Shown: piece by piece, positions 15,372 to 22,638 of the stretch
Position numbering within the stretch: position 1 is the stretch's first letter
How the letters are laid out: each line of letters starts with the position of its first letter
DNA from: Acidobacteriota bacterium
GTDB lineage: Bacteria; Acidobacteriota; Terriglobia; Terriglobales; Acidobacteriaceae
Length of the DNA stretch: 25,581 nucleotides
Direction: 5' to 3'
NCBI GenBank assembly: GCA_003225595.1
Contig: QIAR01000057.1
Span: 1-25,581, forward strand
Program-made: the position numbers and the translations under genes
The notes under the pieces: generated by a model
What the model was told of the DNA's origin: nothing
The model's input: only the letters and a program-made list of their open reading frames with translations
The model's database searches: none

Positions 15372-15674
15372 TCAGCCTGCCCTCTCAATCTCCGCCAGTG
15401 CTTTCGTCTGCCGGTAATGCCGGATTTCCATGGCCAGCGAGAGCACCAATACGATCACCCCGGCGACAACAGCTGCAGGCACAGCAATGTTGCGGTAAGC
15501 CAGGGTCACTTTGGGCGCGGCACCCCCACGTATTCTACCCACCAGGACGATCCCTATAATCCCGAGCAACAGGCTTACCGCGAACGAAAGAACAGTGACA
15601 AGAAAGGTGACCACCGCGACCCGCAGGGGAATCCCATACCAGCGAGGCTTACGGAACGTACGTTTGGATGGCAT
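15372..15674 (-). CDS. Small two-helix membrane protein of unknown function
   Basis: 100 residues. A basic N-terminus (MPSKRTFRKPRWYG) leads into two hydrophobic helices, ~17-46 (LRVAVVTFLVTVLSFAVSLLLGIIGIVLVG) and ~62-81 (NIAVPAAVVAGVIVLVLSLAM), followed by a charged tail (EIRHYRQTKALAEIERAG). Both ends should be cytoplasmic. AGGA lies ~5 nt before the ATG. Only 70 bp separate it from the divergent gene at 15745, so their promoters overlap. No known family recognised. Confidence 0.7.
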   Translation of the reverse strand: MPSKRTFRKPRWYGIPLRVAVVTFLVTVLSFAVSLLLGIIGIVLVGRIRGGAAPKVTLAYRNIAVPAAVVAGVIVLVLSLAMEIRHYRQTKALAEIERAG

Positions 15675-15731
15675 CCGTTCCTAGGCTACACCTTCTTTGC
15701 GATTGCCAGTGTGGTGTCGTGGGAGGTGCGC

Positions 15732-15737
15732 TAGAAT
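15732..15737 (+). promoter_or_regulatory. -10 box TAGAAT 7 nt before an ATG
   Basis: TAGAAT (five of six matches) ends 7 nt before the ATG at 15745, with no Shine-Dalgarno sequence. TTGCCA (15703-15708) is a good -35 match but its 23-bp spacing is too long, so the -35 is uncertain. Confidence 0.45.
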
Positions 15738-15744
15738 AACCTGC

Positions 15745-16482
15745 ATGTCGCAAGCCGCCCCCGCGGTCACGCATCCGCCCGCGGAAATCGTTCGTCAGAC
15801 CCCCGTCTCACAAGCACCAAACGGGATCTGCTATGCCGTCTCCGGCGAGATTACGATCCCCGATTCCGATCTCGATCGCATGGTTGCTGCCGTGCCCCGC
15901 AGTGCCGCGGCCGCCCTGGAGCGCAAGGCCTATTACTTCGTTCCGCTCACCGTGAGTCAGGGCGAGGATACGGTGATTGCCGATCGTTACGATGTCTCCC
16001 TCAGCGATAATGCGGTGTGTCACCGCAACCTCGACCTCGGCGATTCGCAGTGCGTCTTTATCTCCACGCGGCTCATGGATGACAAGTTCTCAGTGGCGTT
16101 CGAGTTTTATATTAATGTCGGCCATGCGGTGGTCGAGCGCGCTGGCGTTTCGCGGGCGTTCGCCGATCTTGTCTGGAAGCAAGTGGAAAGTGGCGTTCGT
16201 GGCGAGACGTCGCTCGATGCCTGGGACTCACGAAAGCTGGCTACTGCTACTGGTCCGGCCACTGAGAAGTACAAGAACGAGTACTTCGCTGCAACTTTCG
16301 CGGACGCTATCTCGATTTATCTTCTGTCGCTATTTCTTGACGTCGACTATTACGACCTGCGCGAACGCGACTACCCGCTCCTGGCACCCACTCCTTTGGC
16401 TGAACGTCTGAGGAAAGCCGCGGAACTGTTTCCGCCGAATCCAGGATTCGAATTCGCGATTTATTACAAGCGGCGGACCTGA
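15745..16482 (+). CDS. Hypothetical protein
   Basis: 245 residues from the ATG at 15745 (MSQAAPAVTHPP); the frame is open to 15697, but the -10 box at 15732 would lie inside that extension. The protein is soluble with no signal peptide or membrane helix. Visible stretches: ICYAVSGEITIPDSDLDRMVAAVP near the start, YYFVPLTVSQGEDTVIADRYDVSLSDNAVCHRNLDLGDSQCVFISTRLMDDKFSVAFEFYINVGHAVVERAG in the middle, and ISIYLLSLFLDVDYYDLRERDYPLLAP toward the end. Codon use and composition match its neighbours. I do not recognise a family; no catalytic motif is evident. It is the only gene between the divergent membrane gene and ispE. Confidence 0.75.
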   Translation: MSQAAPAVTHPPAEIVRQTPVSQAPNGICYAVSGEITIPDSDLDRMVAAVPRSAAAALERKAYYFVPLTVSQGEDTVIADRYDVSLSDNAVCHRNLDLGDSQCVFISTRLMDDKFSVAFEFYINVGHAVVERAGVSRAFADLVWKQVESGVRGETSLDAWDSRKLATATGPATEKYKNEYFAATFADAISIYLLSLFLDVDYYDLRERDYPLLAPTPLAERLRKAAELFPPNPGFEFAIYYKRRT

Positions 16483-16717
16483 GGGCGATGGGTTTAGCCA
16501 CAGATTTGCCGGCGTTCTTTTCCACACCACGGCGTGCAGCTGCGTGAAGATAACTTCCTCACTGGAAAATAGAAGTAGACAATGTGCTGCGGGCAGTGGC
16601 CGCGCCGTCCCTTGTTGCGGGCTGAAGCGCCCCATTCCGCAGCGCAGTAAGCACCTTGTCTTCGATGCCGTAGCGTAAGGATCTGAGGACTTTCGTTCCC
16701 ATCAGTCGCTTTCTGGT

Positions 16718-16723
16718 TACAAT
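16718..16723 (+). promoter_or_regulatory. -10 box TACAAT upstream of ispE
   Basis: TACAAT ends 9 nt before the ATG at 16733; no Shine-Dalgarno sequence. The leader would be 2-3 nt or absent. The rest of 16483-16717 holds no gene. Confidence 0.45.
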
Positions 16724-16732
16724 CATTTCTCC

Positions 16733-17962
16733 ATGCCTGTCACTATCCGAGCCTTTGCGAAGATCAATCTCGGATTGCGCATCGGGGCGCGACGCGCTGA
16801 CGGGTTCCACGAACTCCGTACCGTCTATCAGACCATCGCGCTGCATGATGTCATCCGCGTGCAAGTTGTTCGCGGCACGGGAATCGAAATCCGCTGTGAT
16901 GACCCGCGCGTCCCCACGGACGAATCGAACACCTGCTATCGAATTGTGGAGCGGGCCGTACACGCGCTCAAAGTCCACCGGCGGGTAGTTATCGAGATTG
17001 AAAAACATTTGCCAGTGCAAGGCGGACTCGGAGGCGCTTCTTCCAATGCCGTGGCGGCGCTCCTTGCACTGGAGCGGGGACTGAAAGAGCAACTGCCCGT
17101 CCCTGAGAAGCTGCGGATGGCCGCCGAAGTTGGTTCTGATCCGCCTCTGTTCTTGATTGGGGGAACGGTTCTGGGGATTGGTCGGGGCGAGGAGGCTTAT
17201 CCGCTTCCGGACCTGCCGGCGCTGACCTGCGTTGTGGCTACGCCGGAAATTGCGGTCTCCACTCCCAAGGCGTTTGCTGGTTGGGACCTGATGATGGCCA
17301 GAGGAGAATATCCTCATGGGCGCGACTGGGAGCAGCACGACCGGGGAGGTCACGACTTCAGTCGTGCCGCACACCGGTCCTCCACAAGAGGGGCTTTAGC
17401 CCCTAATGCATCTGCCGCCGAGTTGCACTCGGCCCGGACGAGCGCGGACGCCAGTCCCTCCTTAGGTCCGGTTAGCGGGAGTGCGCGCCCGCAGGTAAAA
17501 CCCACAGGGGAGGGTGCTCGTGCCTACTCAGCCCGCTCTAAATTGACTCCCCTCGACCCCTCCGATAGAATGTTGGAGTTCGGCCGCACGGTTTCTGCGT
17601 GGCTGAGCGGTTTGCCCCAGCGTGGAATCAAGTCTGGCAGGCCTGCATCCGGTGTCCCTGTTCGTATCGGCAGGGGCCGGGCCGAGACCCCGCTTCTCGA
17701 CCGCGTCCGTACCGGGATCGAAAACGACTTTGAACAAGTCGTCTTTCCTCAGTATCCCGAACTACGTGAGATGAAGCGTGTGCTTGAGCGCGAGGGTGCG
17801 CAGTATGCCTCGCTGTCCGGATCCGGTTCCGCGATTTATGGCCTGTTTGCGTCGCGGGCCGCTGCGGAAAAAGCTGTGGCTACTCTGCGGAAAAGGGGTG
17901 TTCCAGCGGAGGCGACAACCACTCTCACAAGGCAGCAATACTGGAAGAAGATTTTCGAGTGA
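16733..17962 (+). CDS. ispE: 4-diphosphocytidyl-2-C-methyl-D-erythritol kinase with a repeat-derived internal insertion
   Basis: 409 residues against ~280-300 for the family. IspE phosphorylates CDP-methylerythritol in the MEP isoprenoid pathway. Conserved parts: N-terminal AFAKINLGL with the catalytic Lys, RADGFHELRTVYQTIAL, the GHMP ATP-binding loop LPVQGGLGGASSNAVAALL, GSDPPLFLIGGTVLGIGRGE with the catalytic Asp, and a C-terminal half IENDFEQVVFPQYPELREMKRVL...ASLSGSGSAIYGLF. Between residues ~194 and ~269 the protein has a Ser/Ala/Pro/Arg-rich stretch (including GGHDFSRAAHRSSTRGALAP) encoded by stacked palindromic repeats. Acidobacterial IspE proteins can have a longer linker here, but this stretch is non-conserved in character. 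The frame is intact and both active-site halves are present, so the enzyme is probably functional. tRNA-Gln and prs follow. Confidence 0.92.
   Translation: MPVTIRAFAKINLGLRIGARRADGFHELRTVYQTIALHDVIRVQVVRGTGIEIRCDDPRVPTDESNTCYRIVERAVHALKVHRRVVIEIEKHLPVQGGLGGASSNAVAALLALERGLKEQLPVPEKLRMAAEVGSDPPLFLIGGTVLGIGRGEEAYPLPDLPALTCVVATPEIAVSTPKAFAGWDLMMARGEYPHGRDWEQHDRGGHDFSRAAHRSSTRGALAPNASAAELHSARTSADASPSLGPVSGSARPQVKPTGEGARAYSARSKLTPLDPSDRMLEFGRTVSAWLSGLPQRGIKSGRPASGVPVRIGRGRAETPLLDRVRTGIENDFEQVVFPQYPELREMKRVLEREGAQYASLSGSGSAIYGLFASRAAAEKAVATLRKRGVPAEATTTLTRQQYWKKIFE
17312..17539 (+). repeat. Cluster of palindromic repeats forming an in-frame insertion in ispE
   Basis: ~228 bp (76 codons) holding four consecutive hairpins: CACGACT-TC-AGTCGTG (17351-17366), GGGGCT-TT-AGCCCC (17390-17403), GCCGAG-TTGCA-CTCGGC (17417-17433) and GGACGAGCGCGGACGCCAGT (starting 17436, ending 17457). 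Each has a relative elsewhere in the window: 14706-14726 and 24246-24264 for the first; 7141-7158, 8697-8711 and 15295-15311 for the third; 9741-9764, 12518-12540 and 21273-21292 for the fourth. The length is a multiple of three with no stop codon in the ispE frame. Confidence 0.7.
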
Positions 17963-18035
17963 CGATTTCAGATTGCAGATTTCAGACTCATGGTTATAGT
18001 GGGAGACGAGCCTTTCATTCTACAATCTGAAATCG
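17963..18035. repeat. Inverted repeat after ispE
   Basis: CGATTTCAGATTG (17963-17975) and CAATCTGAAATCG (18023-18035) are a perfect 13-bp inverted repeat starting right after the ispE stop, with a 47-nt loop. The left arm is partly duplicated (CAGATTGCAGATTTCAGA). No T-run follows. It separates ispE from the tRNA gene and has the look of a dispersed intergenic repeat. Confidence 0.6.
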
Positions 18036-18051
18036 CTAAATCGTGTGTTAC

Positions 18052-18125
18052 TGGGCCGTCGACTAATGGTAGGTCAAGTGCCTTTGGAGCACTTTGTCTA
18101 GGTTCGAATCCTAGCGGCCCAGCCA
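18052..18125 (+). tRNA. tRNA-Gln (anticodon TTG)
   Basis: 74 nt with encoded CCA. Acceptor stem TGGGCCG pairs with CGGCCCA (U1-A72, as usual for tRNA-Gln) with discriminator G. D arm GAC-TAATGGTAG-GTC. Anticodon arm AGTGC-CTTTGGA-GCACT with anticodon TTG at 18084-18086, reading CAA. Variable loop TTGT. T arm CTAGG-TTCGAAT-CCTAG. All stems are fully paired. Confidence 0.97.
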
Positions 18126-18139
18126 GAAATGCAGCTCTC

Positions 18140-18197
18140 AGCCATTAGCTTTTAGCTTGGGCACGGGAGCTGGCAGCGGCGAATTGGGCTAATGGCT
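18140..18197. repeat. AGCCATTAGC...GCTAATGGCT inverted repeat between tRNA-Gln and prs
   Basis: AGCCATTAGC (18140-18149) and GCTAATGGCT (18188-18197) are perfect 10-bp inverted repeats. They are flanked by iterated AGCTnnnAGCT units (AGCTTTTAGCTT; GGAGCTAACAGCTAAGAGCTAA) running to within 5 nt of the prs start. The AAGAG in the last unit may act as the prs ribosome-binding site. Confidence 0.6.
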
Positions 18198-18224
18198 AGG
18201 AGCTAACAGCTAAGAGCTAAACTT

Positions 18225-19250
18225 ATGGCAACTCTCGTGACAGCGACGGAAAAAAAGGTTCAGGCGGGCGTGGACGAGAAGCCGGAGCGCAAGCCTCAGC
18301 GCGCCCGTGTCGACGACAAGTTCAAGATCTTCTGCGGCACAGCCAATGAGGCCTTGGCGGACGAGGTCTGCGCCTTCCTTGGCTTGCACCGCGGCCAGGC
18401 GATGGTCACCCGGTTCAAGGACGGAGAAGCCTACGTCCAGATCCAGGAGAACGTGCGCGGTGCCGACGTCTTCGTGATCCAGCCGACCTGCCGCCGCGTG
18501 GACGAACATTTGATGGAGTTGCTGCTGATGATTGATGCGCTCAAGCGCGCCTCAGCCCGACGTATCACCGCTGTCATCCCTTATTTCGGCTACGCGCGCC
18601 AGGACCGCAAGGACAAGCCGCGGGTGCCGATATCCTCCAAGCTTGTGGCCGATCTGCTCACCACCGCCGGCACTGACCGTGCGCTGGTCGTGGATCTGCA
18701 CGCGCCGCAGTTGCAAGGCTTCTTCAACATCCCAGTGGACCACTTGTTTGCTTCTCCTGTGTTGGTGGACTACTTCAGGAAGTTGAACCTGCCGCATCTG
18801 ACCGTAGTGTCGCCGGATGCTGGCGGCGTGGAGCGCGCCCGCTTTTTCGCCAAAAAGATGGACGCCGCACTCGCCATCGTCGACAAACGCCGCGTTGACA
18901 TAAATGTTGCTGAGGTCATGCATGTCATCGGTGACGTCAAGGGCCGCACATGCTTGGTGATCGACGATCTCATCGACACTGCCGACACGCTGGTCAAGAC
19001 CGCGCATGCGCTTCTGGAAAATGGCGCCAGCGCCGTCTATGCCTGTGCCTCGCATCCGGTGCTTTCTGATCCGGCGGTGAACAATCTCTCGAATTCTCCC
19101 ATCGCTGAAGTGGTGGTGACCAACACCATTCCGCTGACCGAAGCCGCGAAGAATGAGCCCAAGATCAAGGTGCTATCCATTGCTGGCCTGATTGGACGCG
19201 CCATTCAGTCGATTCACGACGAAACTTCAGTTAGCAAATTATTCGTGTAG
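18225..19250 (+). CDS. prs: Ribose-phosphate pyrophosphokinase
   Basis: 341 residues; it makes PRPP from ribose 5-phosphate and ATP for nucleotide, His and Trp synthesis. The family core begins at FKIFCGTANEALADEVCAFLGL (~33) after a charged N-terminal extension of ~30 residues (ATEKKVQAGVDEKPERKPQRARVDD) beyond the usual ~315. Motifs: RFKDGEAYVQIQENVRGADVFVIQPT, PYFGYARQDRKDKPRVPISSKLVADLL (flexible ATP loop), VVDLHAPQLQGFF, VVSPDAGGVERARFFAKK and the PRPP loop VIDDLIDTADTL. The start lies next to an intergenic repeat; no better start exists downstream before the conserved core. rplY follows after 17 bp, so prs-rplY form an operon as in many bacteria. Confidence 0.96.
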   Translation: MATLVTATEKKVQAGVDEKPERKPQRARVDDKFKIFCGTANEALADEVCAFLGLHRGQAMVTRFKDGEAYVQIQENVRGADVFVIQPTCRRVDEHLMELLLMIDALKRASARRITAVIPYFGYARQDRKDKPRVPISSKLVADLLTTAGTDRALVVDLHAPQLQGFFNIPVDHLFASPVLVDYFRKLNLPHLTVVSPDAGGVERARFFAKKMDAALAIVDKRRVDINVAEVMHVIGDVKGRTCLVIDDLIDTADTLVKTAHALLENGASAVYACASHPVLSDPAVNNLSNSPIAEVVVTNTIPLTEAAKNEPKIKVLSIAGLIGRAIQSIHDETSVSKLFV

Positions 19251-19267
19251 GAACAGGAATCAAGATT

Positions 19268-20014
19268 ATGGCTACTGCAACCGAAACCAAAGTTACCGAG
19301 ACCAATATTTTGGAAGCGCAACCGCGCACTCCTGGAACAAAGAATGATGCCCGGCGGGTACGCCGGAGCGGCAAGATTCCCGCGGTGCTCTATGGTGCAG
19401 GCAAAGATGTGGCACCGCTCAGTGTGGATCCACGCCAGGTGCTCCGTATCCTGCATTCCGCAAGCGGTCACAACACGATTTTCGAGCTCTCGCTGAACGG
19501 CGGCGAGCGCACCAAGGCCATGATCGTGGACTGGCAGTTCGAGCCGATCAAGGGCAAGCTCCTGCACATTGATCTGAAGCGCATCGCCATGGACCAGAAG
19601 CTTACGGTGATGGTACCGATCGTGCTGAAGGGCGAAGCCGCTGGTGTGAAGCAGCAGGGTGGCATTCTGGAGCAGGTGCTGCGCGAGATTGAAATCGAGT
19701 GCTTGCCCGGCAACATTCCGGCTTTGATCGAGGCGGACGTTACAGAGTTGGTCTTCGGCAAGGTGCTGCGGGTCGCAGACCTGCCGCACAGTGACAAATT
19801 CAAGGTGCTCACGGACGAGAACCAGAGTGTGGCGCACATCATCAGTGTGAAAGAGGAGGCGGCGCCGGCACCGGAAGCCGTGGCTGCCGAAGCTGCCGCC
19901 GTACCGGCAGAACCCGAGGTCATCAAGAAGGGTAAACAGGAGGCCGAAGAAGAAGCTGCCGAGGAAGGCGGCGCAGAGAAGGCAGCAAAAACCGAGAAGA
20001 AGGAAAAGAAATAA
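19268..20014 (+). CDS. rplY: 50S ribosomal protein L25 (long CTC/TL5 form)
   Basis: 248 residues. The N-terminal L25 domain (~15-105) binds 5S rRNA: NDARRVRRSGKIPAVLYGAGKD, LSVDPRQVLRIL, HNTIFELSLNG, KAMIVDWQFEPIKGKLLHIDLKRI. The C-terminal beta-domain of the CTC form follows (VMVPIVLKGEAAGVKQQGGILEQVLREIEIECLPGNIPALIEADVTEL), then a ~50-residue Ala/Glu/Lys-rich tail (EAAAPAPEAVAAEAAAVPAE...KKEKK) that is probably disordered. AGGA sits 9 nt before the ATG. Confidence 0.96.
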   Translation: MATATETKVTETNILEAQPRTPGTKNDARRVRRSGKIPAVLYGAGKDVAPLSVDPRQVLRILHSASGHNTIFELSLNGGERTKAMIVDWQFEPIKGKLLHIDLKRIAMDQKLTVMVPIVLKGEAAGVKQQGGILEQVLREIEIECLPGNIPALIEADVTELVFGKVLRVADLPHSDKFKVLTDENQSVAHIISVKEEAAPAPEAVAAEAAAVPAEPEVIKKGKQEAEEEAAEEGGAEKAAKTEKKEKK

Positions 20015-20113
20015 GCGATTTCTGTGCGGCCGTGGGCGAGCAGCGGTATCGGCAACAAGATCACTTGGGGTCGAGCGAAGCTTGGCAATCAAAACACGGG
20101 AAGTTGACAAGGC

Positions 20114-20695
20114 GTGAAACTGATCGTCGGGCTGGGCAATCCCGGAATCGAATACCAGTTTACGCCGCACAATCTGGGTTTTCTCGCTGTCGATCGTATC
20201 GCGAACGATTGCGGTGTCGAGATCAGGAATCGCCAGTGTCGCGCGCTTACAGCACGGGCCAAGATCGGAGCAGAACAGATCCTTCTGGCCAAGCCGGAGA
20301 CGTACATGAACCTGAGCGGCCTCTCAGTACGCGAGCTGCTTGTGAAGTACGAGCTGAACCCGGTAACTGACTTGGTTGTGATTTATGACGAGCTGGACCT
20401 GCCGCTGGGCACGATTCGCATCCGGCAGCGTGGCAGCTCGGCGGGTCACAACGGGATGGAGTCGTTGATTGGGGCGCTTGGTACGGAAGAGTTCCTGCGA
20501 ATCCGGCTGGGCATCGCGCCGGATGGCAAGATTAAGAACGGTGTGCGATACGTACTGAGGCCGTTCACGAAAGCGCAACTCAAGGCAGTGGACGAGGTAC
20601 TGGACAAAGCTGCAAAAGCTGTGAAGGTGATTTTGACTGACGGACCCGCGGCAGCCATGAACCGCTTCAACCGCAAGGAGGAGCCGGAAGATTAG
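20114..20695 (+). CDS. pth: Peptidyl-tRNA hydrolase
   Basis: 193 residues. Pth releases tRNA from stalled peptidyl-tRNA. Key residues are present: N9 in IVGLGNPG, catalytic H19 in FTPHNLGF, N in KPETYMNLSG, D in VIYDELDLPLG, and the GHNGMESLIGALG loop. The start is GTG at 20114 with GGGAAG ~10 nt upstream; the first conserved strand begins right after it, so no later start fits. The position after rplY is conserved in many bacteria. The C-terminus ends in a charged tail (FNRKEEPED). Confidence 0.96.
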   Translation: MKLIVGLGNPGIEYQFTPHNLGFLAVDRIANDCGVEIRNRQCRALTARAKIGAEQILLAKPETYMNLSGLSVRELLVKYELNPVTDLVVIYDELDLPLGTIRIRQRGSSAGHNGMESLIGALGTEEFLRIRLGIAPDGKIKNGVRYVLRPFTKAQLKAVDEVLDKAAKAVKVILTDGPAAAMNRFNRKEEPED

Positions 20696-20724
20696 CTGCG
20701 AATTCGCGCGCATGAAAGAACAAC

Positions 20725-20757
20725 CATCCTGAGAGGCCTTCATGGCGGCTCAGAATG
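20725..20757. repeat. CATCCTGAG...CTCAGAATG hairpin repeat
   Basis: CATCCTGAGAGGCC (20725-20738) and GGCGGCTCAGAATG (20744-20757) form an imperfect inverted repeat between pth and rpsF. The complement contains CATTCTGAGCC, a form common in dispersed 'GTCATTCTGAGC' repeats of Acidobacteria and other phyla. Confidence 0.5.
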
Positions 20758-20815
20758 ACAATGGTCTTGATTTCGTTCGTGTGAAATGCGTGGCTCAGAA
20801 TTTGGAGACCTAATC

Positions 20816-21223
20816 ATGAATCGCACTTATGAATTGATGTTTATCGTTCGGCCTGACATGGTGGAGGCGGAACTCGACAAGTTGATTTCCACCTTGGAGT
20901 CCCAGGTGGCCACCTCGGGCGGCACGGTGAAGAGCGTCGAACGTATGGGCAAGCGTCGTCTCGCCTACACTGTCCGACGATTTCAGGACGGTATGTACGT
21001 ACTGCTCACGGCAGAGGGTAGCGGCGCGCTCATCCACGAACTAGAGCGCCGCTTGCGCGTGACCGAACCGGTGATCAAATTCCTCACCGTGCGCGTCGAT
21101 GAGGAACAGAAGCGCCTAGACAAGATCAAACAAATCCGCGAGGCACGCAAGAAGAAGGCGGCACCGGCTCCGGCCGAAACGGGCGGCGAAACGGGCGGCG
21201 AAACAGCCGCGGTTACGGCATAG
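20816..21223 (+). CDS. rpsF: 30S ribosomal protein S6
   Basis: 135 residues from the ATG at 20816 (GGAG 9 nt upstream); an upstream ATG at 20786 would add ten non-conserved residues. The S6 fold is clear: RTYELMFIVRPDM, ELDKLISTLESQVATSGGTVKSVERMGKRRLAYTVRRFQDGMYVLLTAEG, LERRLRVTEPVIKFLTVRVDEE. S6 binds 16S rRNA with S18, whose gene follows. The C-terminal tail carries Lys-rich and Ala/Gly/Glu segments with a short tandem repeat (TGGETGGET). No ssb gene lies between rpsF and rpsR. Confidence 0.96.
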   Translation: MNRTYELMFIVRPDMVEAELDKLISTLESQVATSGGTVKSVERMGKRRLAYTVRRFQDGMYVLLTAEGSGALIHELERRLRVTEPVIKFLTVRVDEEQKRLDKIKQIREARKKKAAPAPAETGGETGGETAAVTA

Positions 21224-21272
21224 GAAGTAGGTCGATGAAGGGCGAGGTCTCGCTTGGCGGCCTCGTTTTGCT

Positions 21273-21292
21273 GACGGGCGAAGACGCCCGTC
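21273..21292. repeat. GACGGGCG-AAGA-CGCCCGTC hairpin between rpsF and rpsR
   Basis: A perfect 8-bp stem with a 4-nt loop. Relatives occur at 12518-12540 and, inside genes, at 9741-9764 and 17436-17457. Just upstream CGAGG (21243-21247) and CCTCG (21261-21265) followed by TTTT could form a weak attenuator. Confidence 0.6.
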
Positions 21293-21321
21293 CTCCATAG
21301 TTTAGAGAATGAAGGAGCATC

Positions 21322-21666
21322 ATGGCTGAAGAAACCAGAACCACATCCGCACCCGTTGGCGAGCGCCCGGCAGGAGAGCAGCGGCCTGGGTATCGCGGCC
21401 CGCGTCCCGCCGGCGGCCCTGGCGGTCCCCGGGAGGGCGGCCGCAAATATTTCCGCCGCAAGAAGGTCTGCAAATTTTGCGTGGAGAAGATTGAGGCGAT
21501 CAACTACAAGGACGTTCGTCTGCTTTCACAATTTGTGGCCGAGAGCGGCAAAATCGTGCCACGGCGTTTGACCGGGGTCTGCACTCCGCACCAGCGACGC
21601 CTCTCGACTGCCATCAAGCAGGCACGCAATATCGCTCTGCTGCCCTTTGCGGGCCGGCCATCGTAA
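21322..21666 (+). CDS. rpsR: 30S ribosomal protein S18
   Basis: 114 residues. The conserved core (~40-112) includes RKYFRRKKVCKFCVEKIEAINYKDVRLLSQFVAESGKIVPRRLTGVCTPHQRRLSTAIKQARNIALLPF. The CKFC...C pattern is the zinc-type variant of S18. An N-terminal extension of ~38 residues rich in Gly, Pro and Arg (RPGYRGPRPAGGPGGPREGG) is longer than in E. coli and probably disordered. AAGGAG lies 10 nt before the ATG. Confidence 0.96.
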   Translation: MAEETRTTSAPVGERPAGEQRPGYRGPRPAGGPGGPREGGRKYFRRKKVCKFCVEKIEAINYKDVRLLSQFVAESGKIVPRRLTGVCTPHQRRLSTAIKQARNIALLPFAGRPS

Positions 21667-21671
21667 ACAGC

Positions 21672-21747
21672 GGCCACGGATCAACACAGATTCACATGGA
21701 TTTTTTTAGTTTTGTTTGATGCGTGAAAATCCGCGCAAATCCGTAGC
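21672..21747. repeat. GGCCACGGAT...ATCCGTAGCC inverted repeat between rpsR and rplI
   Basis: The left arm (GGCCACGGATCAACACAG, from 21672) and the right arm (AAAATCCGCGCAAATCCGTAGCC region, 21725-21747) are inverted relative to each other with an internal deletion in the right arm. The sequence is of the well-known 'ccacggatnaacacggat' interspersed type. A short direct repeat AGATTTCAC follows at 21751 and 21764 before the rplI ribosome-binding site. Confidence 0.6.
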
Positions 21748-21786
21748 CCAAGATTTCACATAAGAGATTTCACTTACGGAGTCATT

Positions 21787-22239
21787 ATGGAAGTCATTTT
21801 GAAAGAAGATGTACCCAAGCTCGGCTCGCGCGGCGACGTGGTAAGGGTTGCCGAGGGTTATGGCCGCAATTTTCTTCTGCCTAAGAAGCTCGCCATTGAA
21901 GCCACGCTTACGAACAAGGCCGTCATCGAGCAGATGAAGGCCGCGTCCGTCCGCCGCTTCGCCAAAGAGAGAGCTGGCGCCGAAGCGTTGGCGAAACAGT
22001 TTGACGGCGTCGAAGTCTCTTTCCACCGCCGCACCGGCGAAAAAGACCAGCTCTTCGGTTCAGTCACTTCCGGTGACATCGCGGACGCGCTCGCCAAGAA
22101 AGGCTTCAATGTGGACCGTCGCAAGGTCCAGCTCCACGAGCCAATCAAGACATTAGGCGAGTTCACAGTCCCGATCAAGCTTCACCGCGACGTGACGACT
22201 CACCTGAAGGTCGTCATCGAGAAGGAATCCACGGAATAG
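21787..22239 (+). CDS. rplI: 50S ribosomal protein L9
   Basis: 150 residues, normal length. N-terminal 23S-rRNA-binding domain MEVILKEDVPKLGSRGDVVRVAEGYGRNFLLPKKLAIEAT, a long connecting helix (~42-75: AVIEQMKAASVRRFAKERAGAEALAKQF) and the C-terminal domain GEKDQLFGSVTSGDIADALAKKGFNVDRRKVQLHEPIKTLGEFTVPIKLHRDV. CGGAG is 5 nt before the ATG. Last gene of the ribosomal cluster; a terminator-like structure follows. Confidence 0.97.
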   Translation: MEVILKEDVPKLGSRGDVVRVAEGYGRNFLLPKKLAIEATLTNKAVIEQMKAASVRRFAKERAGAEALAKQFDGVEVSFHRRTGEKDQLFGSVTSGDIADALAKKGFNVDRRKVQLHEPIKTLGEFTVPIKLHRDVTTHLKVVIEKESTE

Positions 22240-22280
22240 ATCTGTGGACGCAGGTGCGAGGTGCGGGGATACCTGTCCCT

Positions 22281-22331
22281 ATACTCTTATCGCGGATCGG
22301 TAGTTTCTTATTGCCGGGAGTATCGTTTTTT
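22281..22331 (+). terminator. Probable Rho-independent terminator after rplI
   Basis: ATACTCTT (22281-22288) pairs with GGGAGTAT (22316-22323; two G-U pairs) and is followed by CG and six T's (22326-22331). The loop of 27 nt is long. It lies 42 bp after the rplI stop. Confidence 0.5.
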
Positions 22332-22471
22332 AAGTTTCGTTTCTAAGTTTCATACCTACAGCTATTTACAATTCCTTTACAAATTGCTGACATTCCACGT
22401 GTGTTAAGCAAGAACCATGCCAAATCCTGTAACCTTGCTTACGGTTCCACCCCTGCCACGTCCATAACTAT

Positions 22472-22600
22472 GCAACCGGGAAAGCAAGCACGGGCACCGA
22501 GGTTGCTGAGGACAAGGCGAAATGCCGGCCGATTCGTGGGCTGTACCCTTTGCGGTTGGCAAGTGTTCCCATCCCGGCGCCGCAAGCGACAGGGTGGGAA
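22472..22600 (+). promoter_or_regulatory. Potentially structured leader of the sigma factor gene
   Basis: Between rplI and the sigma gene (22240-22638, ~400 bp, otherwise gene-free) two clear stems occur: GCAACC (22472-22477) with GGTTGC (22501-22506), extended by GG/CC; and TTCCCA-T-CCC (22566-22575) with GGG-TGGGAA (22592-22600) around CGCCGCAAGCG. The second ends 38 nt before the ATG. AT-rich -10-like boxes (TACAAT, TACAAA) lie at about 22364-22382. Whether this is a transcribed regulatory leader is an inference; it matches no riboswitch class I know. Confidence 0.35.
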
Positions 22601-22638
22601 GAGACAGTGGAACCCAGGACCCCATTACACGGGGCCAC

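Noticed and set aside
14060..18060. Genomic island or prophage boundary at tRNA-Gln
   Set aside because: No integrase, no tRNA 3'-end duplication and only housekeeping genes on both sides.
22522..22638. Upstream extension of the sigma factor frame by 39 codons
   Set aside because: It runs through the strong stem at 22566-22600 and has no sigma-like sequence; ATG 22639 directly precedes the conserved region.
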